Assembly (NCBI RefSeq): GCF_014696225.1
Contig: NZ_JACJPV010000027.1
Span: forward strand, 1 to 58,604
Length of the DNA: 58,604 bases
Source of the DNA: Anabaena sp. FACHB-1237
GTDB lineage: Bacteria; Cyanobacteriota; Cyanobacteriia; Cyanobacteriales; Nostocaceae
Reading direction: 5' to 3'
The translations under genes were made by a program, and so were the position numbers. The notes beneath the pieces are model-generated. The model saw only the letters and a list, made by a program, of their open reading frames with translations. It had not been told where the DNA came from and did not search any database. Numbering within the stretch: the first letter of the stretch is position 1; the number at the start of each line of letters is the position of its first letter. Below, in pieces: positions 1 to 9,505 of this stretch.

Positions 1-2
1 TT

Positions 3-215
3 TATCCATCCAGCAAAACTTGTTCTCACTGTGGATATAAAAAAGAAAATCTTTCTTTATCTGAAAGAATTTATCACTGTGAGAACTGCGGTTTTGAGAT
101 GGATAGGGATCTAAATGCCGCAATTAAATTAATTTATCGCGTCTGGCTAAGGCGTGTAAGTCTACTGAGGGATAACCGCTCCCATGCTCCCATTGAAGTA
201 GAAAGTAAAGTTTAG
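3..215 (+). CDS. tnpB: TnpB C-terminal part, IS200/IS605 family (partial, runs off the left edge)
   Basis: The frame is open from the window edge and shows the C-terminal zinc ribbon of an IS605 OrfB/TnpB RNA-guided nuclease: CSHC, then 15 residues, then CENC, followed by GFEMDRDLNAAIKL, the typical block holding the last RuvC aspartate. The protein ends in a basic tail (RVWLRRVSLL). Only about 70 residues are visible, so integrity of the rest is unknown. The downstream IS right end, to about 238, is shared with the decayed copy at 9190-9362. TnpB proteins cut DNA using an RNA made from the element's right end and help maintain it after transposition; that role is from the family, not from this fragment. 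Confidence 0.85.
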   Translation, partial: YPSSKTCSHCGYKKENLSLSERIYHCENCGFEMDRDLNAAIKLIYRVWLRRVSLLRDNRSHAPIEVESKV

Positions 216-238
216 TTTTGTCTAGGTTTTATATAGCA
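139..238 (+). ncRNA. Likely omega-RNA scaffold and right end of an IS200/IS605 element
   Basis: This 100-base stretch spans the last codons of tnpB and the IS right end, ending near TTTTATATAGCAG. It recurs at 9263-9362 with only about seven substitutions, although the coding frame of that second copy is broken. In IS200/IS605 elements the guide (omega) RNA is made from exactly this 3' end region, so RNA function is an inference from position and conservation. A real RNA 3' end was not determined. Confidence 0.4.
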
Positions 239-656
239 GGTAGTAACCAAATAGCGATTACGTATGAGAACCTGTTGACACAATGCTAAACCTGAATGCC
301 AAGCGTGTGTGGCTACTTCTGCGTGTTATTTCAGTACTAGTCTTTGTTCCTTGTTAGCCTTGAGTTCGGTCTTGAATCCTAGTAGCATAAAGATATTTTA
401 CCACAAAGTTCCAATATTGTTACCATAGAGGTGTGACTTTGTACAGTAAGCACAAGTAGGTAATTGTTAGCAATTGTTAGCTTTTCAGTTACTGTTAATT
501 AACCCCTCTACTTTTGCTCAATTTGTGCTTTACTACAAAATTGTTAGTAATCAGCAGTCTGCACTTCCCACTCGTATTTGATATTATCTGTCATCTATCT
601 TTACTAACTGCTATATCAGTTGTAAATTCATTGTAAATTCATTAAGGTAATGTAAA
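239..656. other. Intergenic region with no recognisable gene
   Basis: About 420 bases between the IS right end and the Hsp70-like gene. No tRNA, no convincing ORF and no strong terminator were seen. There is a short repeat of TAATTGTTAGCAATTGTTAGC near 462-482. The last 60 bases presumably carry the promoter and leader of the next gene, but no clear -35/-10 pair stands out. Confidence 0.5.
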
Positions 657-3600
657 GTGACTTCCTACAAAGATGAAATTCAACAACTAATTGAAGAAAT
701 TGACCAAGTATTAACTCATAATCATAATGGTCTTTCTAAACTTATATTTAATCAATCACAACAAGAACGAGAATTATTTAAACGAGTGCGTAATTTGTTA
801 GTTAACTTAGAAGAGCAATATGAAAATAGACAAATAGACACTCTTGAATCATCTATAGAAACATTTACAGAACAACCGGCTACTGAGTCATCAACACCAC
901 CATCTACAGTAACACCATTTTCATCATTGCTAACACAATTTTCTGAAAAGACTCAACAAAATAACACTCAAAATCAATCAAGTCAAACTATTACACAATC
1001 TGTAGAAAGTGAGGTAAATTTCACAGAAATAAAACAAGGAATTACAGTAGTAATTCAGTCTTTACAATCTGAATTATACCAAATGCTACAAGAACGAACA
1101 AATCTCATGCACGAAATTAGACAATTAGAACAAAAAAGACTACAAAATTATTCTTTAAGTCGTCAGTTAGCAAACCAAGAACAGATTATTTCTGAATTTT
1201 TAGAAGCATTGATGAGTCGTTTAGCACCACATTTAATATCAAATCTAAATGCAAATAATATTGTAGGAAATGCTGGCGTAAAAGTTGCCCAAGAATCAAA
1301 TCAAAAATCAAATTTAGATCAGGAATATCCAGAAGACAAAGAAGATAATTTAGAAGCCCTAAATTCAGCAATTAAACCAATTTTAGACTCAGCAGAAAAA
1401 ATAGAACAATTAGCCCATTTGGTGAAGAATTTAGATCAAAGATTGCTATCCTTAGATGGTACAGTGAATACTATTTTTGAGGCTTTAGAAAGGAATATTA
1501 ATACTTACTACCAATCTTTGTCTCAAGGATTATCGAAAATGCACAGCCAAGGGATGCAAGGGGAACAACTAATGGCCAGTTTCTTAGACAATTTGACTCG
1601 CTATTTACAGCAGTATTCCTTAAATATTGAACCGATAATTCAAGCATCTGGTATTCAAGATAATCAAGAATTAACGCCTGTTTCTAACTTATTAGTACCA
1701 TCTGAAAATGAAGAAACATCTGCAAGTTCTGATGTGAATGATGACAACAGAAATAATGAATATGAATCTTCTTCAAGATTACTAGAAAGTAGGATGGATA
1801 TTTTAAATGAACCTCTATTTACAGTAGGAGAAAATATACATTTGACTAATTTGATTTCTGGTAATGTTGTTCAGGAAGTTAGTGAAGATGATGCAGATGC
1901 AGTTGATGAATTATATGCAACTTTTTTGAATTGGGATCATCCTCCGGAAATTTCTGTCTCTATTCCAGAAAGGGAAGATGAGAATTTTTCTATAGGTTTA
2001 CCAGCTACAACTGATCAACCTATAGTTGATACAATTAAGGACTTATCTAACAGTGATGATGTGAATGATGTAATATCAAGAGAACAAGAGGATAATTTAC
2101 AAGATAATATCCTGGTAGTTCCTAATGTGTGGCATGAAACAATAGAGGATGATCAAAATAATCCTGATGTATTAGTTGGTGATAGCTTTAATGATGAAGC
2201 TATACCACAGTTAAATGTTGAGTTAAATCTTGAAGAAATATTATCCGATAACTCTGTGGATAATAATTTGCCAGATAATGTGGATATTATTACGGTATTA
2301 ACTGATTTAGTAGTGGATACTCTGCCAGACAATAAATATTATCCAGATGATCAAGAAAGTGAAACAGCAGAAAATTTATCTCAGAATATTTTGGTAGATA
2401 CCATACCACAAGATGGTACAAAGTTGGAGAATAATATTGATTATGGTTATGATCATCCTTATAACTATGTAATGGCTTCTCCCCAGGACGATTTATTGTC
2501 TTTATTAGATAACGATCTTCCTAATGTACCAGAAATTGTTTTAGATGAACAACAATTACAATCATTAGATCAAGATTTGGCTAATTTTGATCTTGATCAA
2601 TCTTTAAACAAATCGGCTAATGAAGTTAATTCAGGAATAGGTGTAGATATTCAACAATTTACAGATGTCCCCAAAAGTGTTCCTCAAGAACAGATTCAAG
2701 TAGAGATTACAGATCATCTTGTTCGTTTACTAGAGGAAGAAAAACAAGATTCTCTACCACAAACTACTTCACAAACTATTACTCAGGAGATTTTACAAGA
2801 TGCTTTGAAAACTCCTGAAAATGTTGATCATAATGTTGATGATGATGTAGTTAATAATACGTGGTATCTAGGGTTAGATTTAGGAACTACGGGTATTTCT
2901 GCGGCTTTATTTAATTATGATGGTTTAGTGGTTTATCCGATATATTGGTCAGCAGCAGTACAAACTATTGGCACTATATTTCAACAGTCTTTCCGTTTAC
3001 CTGCGGAAGTTTATTTACCCAGTAATGTAATTCCTATTTCCGAAATTGTGGGAAATAATCAACAATTATTTTCTGCACAGTTGAAACCTTATTTACATAT
3101 TGGAGTTGCTTATCAACAAGAACGACAAAAGTGGGAACCTGTGTTACAGTTAAATGAATTTTCCGCAGGTCCGTTAATTTGGGTAGTCCGATCGCTGTCT
3201 AAATTATTATTAACCCTTAAATCTAGTCAAACTAGCACAACTCCGGCTTTAATTGCTAATGCTGTAGGTATTGATCATCCTACTTTTTCCCGCATTATTA
3301 ATAATATTACGGGAGTAATTTGTAATTGTCCTAGCGCGGCTAATGAACAATATCGTTTTAATGTGCGGGAAGCTATTTTGACTAGTAAATTGGTAGAACA
3401 TGGTCAACAAGTATTATTTGTGGAAGAAGCGATCGCTAGTCTATTACCAGAATTAGATAATACTAAAATTCAACCCGTACAATTAAGTGAAACTCAAGGT
3501 TTCCGCGATATCAAAAATAATGATCATCCCATTTTAGGAAACACTTTATCTATTAATATTGGTGCAATTTCTACCGAAATGACCTTAATAGATATTCCCA

Positions 3601-4706
3601 CAAATTTAGAAGGAATTAGGTATAAAGACTTTATGCTGCATAGTTTTAGCTATGCTGGTAAAGCCATAGAACAAGATATTATTTGTCAACTATTGCTACC
3701 ACCAAAATCTCGTCAACCTCGTTTATCCACTGATCGTTCTCATAATTCTACTGAAAATCCTTGGCATTGGCAACCATCAATTCCCGGTTTAGATGGAATC
3801 CAATTTTCTAATTTAAAGTTAGAAAATTTAGAACTTCCTAGAGTGGCAGAACCTGATACTCTATTGAGAATTCGTCTCCAACAAAAGTTAGAAAGTTCTA
3901 TTTTAGGACAAGCTTTATTAGATGCAGCTTTAGCCTTAAAACTGATTTTACAACATCAAGAAACCTTCACTTTAGAATTTGCCGATCAACATTGGTCACT
4001 ATCTCGCAGAGATTTAGAAAGTCAAATATTTGTACCTTTTGTCAGACGTTTAAATCGAGAATTAAATAAATTATTAGTAACTCGCGGTATTCCCACCGAA
4101 GCTATCAATCAGGCAGTTATCAATGGAGGAGTAGCTTCTATAGGAACTATTAACCGTTGGTTAAAACAGAAACTTCCTAACGCCCAAATAATTCACAATT
4201 CCTATTCAACAGAAAATGGTTCTCCTAATTGTAGTCGAGTGGCTTTAGGTTTATCCATGTTGCCATTATATCCCCAGATTTTGAATGTTCCTCAACAACA
4301 ATATAGTGATTATTTCTTGTTTTCAGAATTGTTGAAAATTTTACCAGATCGTACTTTATCTTTTCCAGAAGTATTGCAATTATTTGAAAATCGCGGCATT
4401 AATACTCGCATTTGTCAACAAAGATTATTGGCATTTTTAGAAGGGGAATTACCACCTGGCTTAATTCCTGCTTATACAGATAATGTTTGGTTGACTCAAC
4501 AATCACAACATAATGCAGATTATCAAGCGATCGCTTCTACGGCATTATTTACTAAACAAGGTAATCTTTCTTATCGTCCTAATTCTCAGCAAGTTATGTT
4601 ATTAGTCCGATATTTGGAGAAGATTAAATCTAGCACTTTACAATCTTTGGATGAACCATGCAGTATTAATTTACAACCGTCTCCTCTTAAGTTAGCTGAT
4701 AGGTGA
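657..4706 (+). CDS. Large acidic protein with C-terminal Hsp70/actin-like ATPase domain
   Basis: A 1349-residue protein starting at GTG, with an AAGGT stretch just upstream as a weak ribosome site; no usable ATG precedes the frame. Residues 1-330 are helical and Gln-rich with coiled-coil character. Residues about 340-730 are highly acidic, Asp/Asn-rich low complexity. From about 736 the sequence shows an actin/Hsp70 nucleotide-binding fold: phosphate-1 motif LGLDLGTTGISAALF, phosphate-2-like motif SINIGAISTEMTLID near 963, and adenosine-type motif AVINGGVASIG near 1152. A substrate-binding beta domain typical of DnaK is not obvious. It is probably an Hsp70-related ATPase with an interaction-prone N-terminal arm; partner and function are unknown. 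Transcribed towards the CRISPR array. Confidence 0.75.
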   Translation: MTSYKDEIQQLIEEIDQVLTHNHNGLSKLIFNQSQQERELFKRVRNLLVNLEEQYENRQIDTLESSIETFTEQPATESSTPPSTVTPFSSLLTQFSEKTQQNNTQNQSSQTITQSVESEVNFTEIKQGITVVIQSLQSELYQMLQERTNLMHEIRQLEQKRLQNYSLSRQLANQEQIISEFLEALMSRLAPHLISNLNANNIVGNAGVKVAQESNQKSNLDQEYPEDKEDNLEALNSAIKPILDSAEKIEQLAHLVKNLDQRLLSLDGTVNTIFEALERNINTYYQSLSQGLSKMHSQGMQGEQLMASFLDNLTRYLQQYSLNIEPIIQASGIQDNQELTPVSNLLVPSENEETSASSDVNDDNRNNEYESSSRLLESRMDILNEPLFTVGENIHLTNLISGNVVQEVSEDDADAVDELYATFLNWDHPPEISVSIPEREDENFSIGLPATTDQPIVDTIKDLSNSDDVNDVISREQEDNLQDNILVVPNVWHETIEDDQNNPDVLVGDSFNDEAIPQLNVELNLEEILSDNSVDNNLPDNVDIITVLTDLVVDTLPDNKYYPDDQESETAENLSQNILVDTIPQDGTKLENNIDYGYDHPYNYVMASPQDDLLSLLDNDLPNVPEIVLDEQQLQSLDQDLANFDLDQSLNKSANEVNSGIGVDIQQFTDVPKSVPQEQIQVEITDHLVRLLEEEKQDSLPQTTSQTITQEILQDALKTPENVDHNVDDDVVNNTWYLGLDLGTTGISAALFNYDGLVVYPIYWSAAVQTIGTIFQQSFRLPAEVYLPSNVIPISEIVGNNQQLFSAQLKPYLHIGVAYQQERQKWEPVLQLNEFSAGPLIWVVRSLSKLLLTLKSSQTSTTPALIANAVGIDHPTFSRIINNITGVICNCPSAANEQYRFNVREAILTSKLVEHGQQVLFVEEAIASLLPELDNTKIQPVQLSETQGFRDIKNNDHPILGNTLSINIGAISTEMTLIDIPTNLEGIRYKDFMLHSFSYAGKAIEQDIICQLLLPPKSRQPRLSTDRSHNSTENPWHWQPSIPGLDGIQFSNLKLENLELPRVAEPDTLLRIRLQQKLESSILGQALLDAALALKLILQHQETFTLEFADQHWSLSRRDLESQIFVPFVRRLNRELNKLLVTRGIPTEAINQAVINGGVASIGTINRWLKQKLPNAQIIHNSYSTENGSPNCSRVALGLSMLPLYPQILNVPQQQYSDYFLFSELLKILPDRTLSFPEVLQLFENRGINTRICQQRLLAFLEGELPPGLIPAYTDNVWLTQQSQHNADYQAIASTALFTKQGNLSYRPNSQQVMLLVRYLEKIKSSTLQSLDEPCSINLQPSPLKLADR

Positions 4707-4883
4707 TAGATTATAAGTGGTAAAATTTTTGCCTAAGTGTTGCTAATTGCGCGAATGGGTGGGTGTAAAAATCACCAATGATGAAAAAATGTCTCAACTC
4801 AATTGTTCATAAGGTTTTCCGGGTTTTTTCTTTTTGACACACTCGCGCACTTTACACTGTAAGGTTTTTGGCTATTTTACCTC

Positions 4884-4912
4884 TTGACTTTTTTTCTGGA
4901 ATGGACTACAAT
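4884..4912 (+). promoter_or_regulatory. CRISPR leader promoter (sigma-70 type)
   Basis: TTGACT at 4884-4889 and TACAAT at 4907-4912 are separated by exactly 17 bases, placing a start near 4919, about 55 bases before the first repeat. The AT-rich stretch 4713-4973 between the Hsp70-like gene and the array is therefore the leader. Its direction agrees with the degenerate terminal repeat lying at the far right end. A second, weaker candidate TTGACA lies at about 4835. Confidence 0.7.
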
Positions 4913-4973
4913 CATATCACTCGCGCTACCGAACCTTGAAAACTAAATATTTCTAGCCTTTCACTACCCCACG

Positions 4974-6892
4974 GTTAAAATTCTCTATAATCCCTATTAG
5001 GGATTGAAACCTAATAATGAAGCAATTTCTAATCTAAATTGTTCGTTAAAATTCTCTATAATCCCTATTAGGGATTGAAACCTTCTAATTCAATATTCTG
5101 ATGTGCAAGTTTTTGTTAAAATTCTCTATAATCCCTATTAGGGATTGAAACTTCTATATCTAATTCCCGGGTTGTTGAGATATGGAGTTAAAATTCTCTA
5201 TAATCCCTATTAGGGATTGAAACAAGTTCTGACTAGCCATACTGCTATACCTACTAAAGTTAAAATTCTCTATAATCCCTATTAGGGATTGAAACAACTA
5301 CCAATCACAACTACAACCACTACATCCAGAAGTGTTAAAATTCTCTATAATCCCTATTAGGGATTGAAACGATTGCTTCAATAGTAGAACCTGATAAGGA
5401 ATCTAAGTTAAAATTCTCTATAATCCCTATTAGGGATTGAAACGCCTTAACACTACTGGAATGGCAAACACAGATAAAGTTAAAATTCTCTATAATCCCT
5501 ATTAGGGATTGAAACTCATTCTTCAAGCACACAGTTGCTATTTGAAGAAGTTAAAATTCTCTATAATCCCTATTAGGGATTGAAACCTAAACCACTCCGC
5601 CTTTAAAATGATTGATAATACTAGTTAAAATTCTCTATAATCCCTATTAGGGATTGAAACTTCTCTCTGAGAGATTATCATACCCATTAGGAGTCTGTTA
5701 AAATTCTCTATAATCCCTATTAGGGATTGAAACTAGTGAGCGATCGCGCTACTTCCCATCTAATTCCCGTTAAAATTCTCTATAATCCCTATTAGGGATT
5801 GAAACAGTAGAAATACTTAGGATATATACACATACGCATAGTTAAAATTCTCTATAATCCCTATTAGGGATTGAAACCATGAATCAGAAATAAGCAATTC
5901 ATAATTTGTCGTTAAAATTCTCTATAATCCCTATTAGGGATTGAAACAATTCAGGACGAAGTTGATAAAACTTTTGACAAGAGTTAAAATTCTCTATAAT
6001 CCCTATTAGGGATTGAAACTGGCAATATCTTCCTGTGTATGCGCAAATTCTTGGTTAAAATTCTCTATAATCCCTATTAGGGATTGAAACAGTATTTTCT
6101 TTTCAGTTTTCCTTAATTCAATTTCTAAAGTTAAAATTCTCTATAATCCCTATTAGGGATTGAAACCAAGTGGGTATGTAACAGCTTCCCACGACACCAT
6201 GTTAAAATTCTCTATAATCCCTATTAGGGATTGAAACGGTGACGTACTACCAAACACATCATTTAATATGGCGTTAAAATTCTCTATAATCCCTATTAGG
6301 GATTGAAACATTTATGAGGCTACTAATGATCAAATCGATCTCGTTAAAATTCTCTATAATCCCTATTAGGGATTGAAACCTTCATAAACACGACATTTCT
6401 GACAAGGAGACTGTTAAAATTCTCTATAATCCCTATTAGGGATTGAAACATAAAACTTGAATGCAAAAAGCACAGGATACCTCTTGAAGTTAAAATTCTC
6501 TATAATCCCTATTAGGGATTGAAACAGAAATAATCCATCCTTACGTGAATAGAGATGGGGCTAAAGGTTAAAATTCTCTATAATCCCTATTAGGGATTGA
6601 AACATAGCTTTAAGGATTACTTACAAAATAACCCTGTTAAAGTTAAAATTCTCTATAATCCCTATTAGGGATTGAAACAGGATCTGTGAAATACCTGTAC
6701 TGCGTACTTTTAGTTAAAATTCTCTATAATCCCTATTAGGGATTGAAACTTCGCCGCCCTGCGCAACGGTAGTCCAGCACGGTGTTAAAATTCTCTATAA
6801 TCCCTATTAGGGATTGAAACCAAAAAACTCTAACAAACCTCCTACATAATCAGAAGTTAAAATTCTCTATAATCCCTATTAGGGATTGAAAT
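4974..6892 (+). CRISPR. CRISPR array, 27 repeats of 37 bp, 26 spacers
   Basis: The repeat begins GTTAAAATTC and ends GGGATTGAAAC; its centre is the palindrome AATCCCTATTAGGGATT, a stable stem for Cas6 processing. The end ATTGAAAC is the usual 8-base 5' handle, so crRNA is read on the plus strand. Repeats start at 4974, 5045, 5115, 5187, 5259, 5334, 5407, 5479, 5550, 5624, 5697, 5769, 5841, 5911, 5983, 6054, 6130, 6201, 6273, 6343, 6413, 6489, 6567, 6642, 6713, 6784 and 6856. Spacers are 33-41 bases. All repeats look identical except the last, which ends in T instead of C. That marks the old, leader-distal end on the right. No cas gene is in the window, so processing must come from a remote locus, probably type I-D or III judging by the repeat class. 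Confidence 0.98.
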
Positions 6893-7041
6893 GGCAACTA
6901 AGCTATCATAGAGAATAGTGGTTTATGTAATAAAGTTTTGACCCTGGAGGCTTTACATTGTCACCAAGAAATAGCTAAGACAATAATTGAGACTTGATTT
7001 CTTGGATCTTATCCTCATAAATCTTGAGAAATTACCAGCAA

Positions 7042-8112
7042 TCACTTTCTTTCAGGATGTGCTGCTTCTTCCTCAGTGACAATACCCATATTATTAATCA
7101 TAGAAATCATTTGATATAACCGTCCTAAATCTCGTTGATTAAAATGTAAAACCAATCGAGGTAAATCAAAGGTTTCATCCTGTGCTTCTGCTGGTAAGGC
7201 TTGAGATTTATAAATTGTACCACTGACCAAAATATCACTAAAAGAATCATTTAATTCTACTACCTGATCATCAGATAAATCTTCTCGTAAACGAATTACT
7301 AATTGATTACCCACATAACGACTAGAATGATAAACCCGATAAAAGTTTCTGATCACATCATAAGCAACTTGTAAATTATTAGTCACCGTATATAAACTAG
7401 GATCATCAGGACTAACTAAACCATTATTTACTAATTGTTGATTAATATAATTACTCCAAGAATGCCAATAATCACCTCCGGGATGATCAATTAAAATTAA
7501 AGGAACAGGTCCAAATTTACCAGTTTGGCTTAATGTCATACATTCAAAAGCCTCATCCTGCGTACCAAAGCCTCCAGCAAATAAAGCCACAGCATCACTT
7601 TCTTTAAGGAAGAATAATTTACGGGTAAAGAAATACTTAAAATTAATTAATTTAGCATCTCCGTCAATTACTGGGTTAGCTTGTTGTTCAAAAGGTAATT
7701 GAATATTTAAACCAAAAGAATTTTCCTTACCAGCACCTTCATGGCCAGCTTGCATAATACCAGCACCACCACCAGTTATCACCATAAAACCCATTTGTGT
7801 AACTGCATGGCTAAATTCTAAAGCCATTTGATATGCAGGATGTTCTGGTTGTAAACGTGCAGATCCAAAAATAGAAATTTTTCTGACATGACGGTAATCA
7901 TAAAATAGTTTAAAACCTCGTTCCATATCAGTTAAAGCTGCTGTGAGGATTTTCCAATCTAACCTTTCAATTTCGGTATCAGCTAAATTTAAAATAGTAG
8001 TTAAAGCCTGATGAATAAATTGCCGATGTTTTAAACTTGGTAAACGATCAATTAACTCAGCGATATCAGCTTGTAAGGAATCCAATGTTGTCAAAGATGC
8101 GTCAGAGTTCAT
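7042..8112 (-). CDS. LOG-family (TIGR00730/YgdH-like) Rossmann-fold nucleotide hydrolase
   Basis: The core carries the LOG-family motifs GGGAGIMQAGHEGAGKENS and GGFGTQDEAFE (the PGGxGTxxE equivalent), typical of cytokinin-activating LOG proteins and PpnN-type nucleosidases that release ribose 5-phosphate from nucleoside monophosphates. An N-terminal helical extension of about 90 residues and a C-terminal extension make it longer than short LOG proteins, closer to the long bacterial class. The start at MNSDASL (8112) is preferred; an upstream in-frame ATG at 8145 lies inside a 14-bp tandem repeat. Neither has a good ribosome site. Exact substrate cannot be told from sequence. Confidence 0.85.
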   Translation of the reverse strand: MNSDASLTTLDSLQADIAELIDRLPSLKHRQFIHQALTTILNLADTEIERLDWKILTAALTDMERGFKLFYDYRHVRKISIFGSARLQPEHPAYQMALEFSHAVTQMGFMVITGGGAGIMQAGHEGAGKENSFGLNIQLPFEQQANPVIDGDAKLINFKYFFTRKLFFLKESDAVALFAGGFGTQDEAFECMTLSQTGKFGPVPLILIDHPGGDYWHSWSNYINQQLVNNGLVSPDDPSLYTVTNNLQVAYDVIRNFYRVYHSSRYVGNQLVIRLREDLSDDQVVELNDSFSDILVSGTIYKSQALPAEAQDETFDLPRLVLHFNQRDLGRLYQMISMINNMGIVTEEEAAHPERK

Positions 8113-8136
8113 GGGGAAATAAAGAATGGAGTATAC

Positions 8137-8192
8137 AAAAATCAAACATTAAAAATCAAACATTAAAAATCAAACATTAAAAATCAAACATT
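8137..8192. repeat. Tandem repeat, four 14-bp units
   Basis: Four perfect copies of AAAAATCAAACATT sit just upstream of the LOG-family gene. The region 8193-8471 beyond it is AT-rich intergenic DNA with no other feature seen. Confidence 0.9.
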
Positions 8193-8471
8193 AAAAATTA
8201 TTTAATAACATTTAGAAAAGGGTGGAAAAATTTTACTACTAAAAGCTAAAAGCTGACTACTGATAATATAAGAACAGTTTTTCAGAGATGCAAAAGCAGC
8301 ATCTCTTCAACTATTCACAAAAGTTTAATTGGACTCAATAGATAATTTCCAGAAAATTCCATAATTCCCTTACCATTTTTTGAATGTGAATTTTAGATTA
8401 GGTTATCAGCGTTTTAGATTACTGTTTACCATGATCACTTTTATGAATGGTATTATCTATTGATCCTTTTA

Positions 8472-8810
8472 TTAAGGGTTAGGTGGACTAACGTACTTTT
8501 CTAGGGTGTTAGATAATGTACTTTTTGGTACAGCACCAACAACCATATCTACCTTTTCGCCATCTTTGAAAATCATTAAAGTAGGGATACTGCGAATACC
8601 ATATTGACTAGCAATTTGGGGATTTTCATCAGTATTGACTTTAACGACTTTAAGTTGTCCTACATACTGCACCGCAATTTCTTCAACTACAGGAGCTACC
8701 ATGCGACAAGGACCACACCAAGGTGCCCAAAAGTCCACTAATACTGGAACTTCGCTACTGAGGACTTCTTGGGGAAAATTTGAATCTGTAACGCTTATTA
8801 CTGATGACAT
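8472..8810 (-). CDS. trxA: Thioredoxin
   Basis: A 112-residue classical thioredoxin with the WCGPC redox site (residues 31-35), the preceding VLVDFWAP strand and the cis-proline motif SIPTLMIF. It reduces protein disulfides in the cytosol and receives electrons from thioredoxin reductase. The gene lies downstream of guaB3 with Yfr1 between them, on the same strand; this is the conserved cyanobacterial guaB-yfr1-trxA arrangement. Length is normal and the C-terminus is slightly extended (VSPPNP). Confidence 0.97.
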   Translation of the reverse strand: MSSVISVTDSNFPQEVLSSEVPVLVDFWAPWCGPCRMVAPVVEEIAVQYVGQLKVVKVNTDENPQIASQYGIRSIPTLMIFKDGEKVDMVVGAVPKSTLSNTLEKYVSPPNP

Positions 8811-8941
8811 TCCACAAAACCTTTACATAAAATGTTTCTAACTTTGGTGAAAATTCTACCATAGCAAAGGTAATTGGTGATAGGTGATAAGTAATTGCTA
8901 AAAAGGTAAAATTTTAAGGTAATAGTTGATAGCTGATGTCT

Positions 8942-9013
8942 AAAAAGGAAGCGCCCGAACAGTAGTCCGGGCGTAATGTGGTGTGAGGAGTGAACGGAAA
9001 CATTTGTCTCCGC
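8942..9013 (-). ncRNA. yfr1: Yfr1 small regulatory RNA
   Basis: On the minus strand the stretch carries the Yfr1 signature: a 5' hairpin (CGGAGAC / GTTTCCG), the unpaired core ACTCCTCACAC, then a GC-rich terminator hairpin CGCCCG / CGGGCG followed by CTTCCTTTTT. A -10 box TATAAT lies at 9021-9026 (minus strand), placing the start near 9013. The position between guaB3 and trxA is the conserved one for Yfr1. In cyanobacteria Yfr1 base-pairs through its core with mRNAs, including outer-membrane porin messages; targets here were not examined. A 151-codon reading frame covering this stretch is a shadow. Confidence 0.92.
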
Positions 9014-9189
9014 TAGTTCTATTATAAGGTACAGATACAATTTTGCCAGTAATTTGAGGAAACAATCAGAAAATTTTTTTGTTTGTGATATGTATAGGGG
9101 TGCTGCGGGGTGCAGAGTGCCGAGTGCAGGGAAGAAATTCTTTATTCTGACTACTTGTACGGGTTTAGCAGTGCTTATCTGTGTCCACG

Positions 9190-9362
9190 TCTGAAAGCAC
9201 TTATCGCTGTTACAATTGCGGTTTTGAGATGGACAAGGATATAAATGCTGCAATTAATTTATAGCGTCTGGCTAAGGCGTGTAAGTCTACTGAGCGATAG
9301 CCGCTCCTATGCTTCCATTGAAGTAGAAAATAAAGTCTAGTTTTTTCTAGGTTTTATATAGC
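9190..9362 (+). pseudogene. Decayed tnpB 3' end with IS200/IS605 right end
   Basis: Aligns by eye with 40-238. It keeps CYNCGFEMDKDINAAINL and then meets an in-frame TAG where copy 1 reads on, and the first zinc-ribbon CxxC half is lost. The following right end (from GCGTCTGGCTAAGG at 9263 to ATATAGCAG) is about 93% identical to copy 1. It is an internal remnant with no transposase of its own. Confidence 0.85.
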
Positions 9363-9375
9363 AGATGATTTTTAG

Positions 9376-9479
9376 TAAGCTGTTGTGCCTTTAACTTGAA
9401 TAATTAATACAAGCAAGATGCTTGTGCTACTGTAACTTCAGGTTTTTTAATTATACAGTGAGTGCTGCACATTAGCTTA
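9376..9479 (+). repeat. MITE family A, copy 1
   Basis: A 104-bp element beginning TAAGCTGTTGTGC and ending GCACATTAGCTTA, imperfect terminal inverted repeats of 13 bp with a possible TA target duplication at the ends. The middle holds the hairpin CAAGCAAGATGCTTG. Near-identical copies lie at 16883, 19424, 22352, 24824 and 27795, with a truncated one at 36398. Confidence 0.9.
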
Positions 9480-9505
9480 TTAACGTAAGTTGTCAGTTAG
9501 ATGAA

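Noticed and set aside
5335..5532. ORF inside the CRISPR array
   Set aside because: Its repeated peptide (SLIGIIENFN) is just translated CRISPR repeat.
4707..8112. cas genes next to the array
   Set aside because: Flanking genes are an Hsp70-like protein and a LOG-family protein; no Cas1, Cas2, Cas6 or effector motifs were found.
8798..9253. 151-codon minus-strand ORF
   Set aside because: It covers Yfr1, intergenic DNA and part of a tnpB remnant. Composition is not protein-like, and Yfr1 explains the conserved part.
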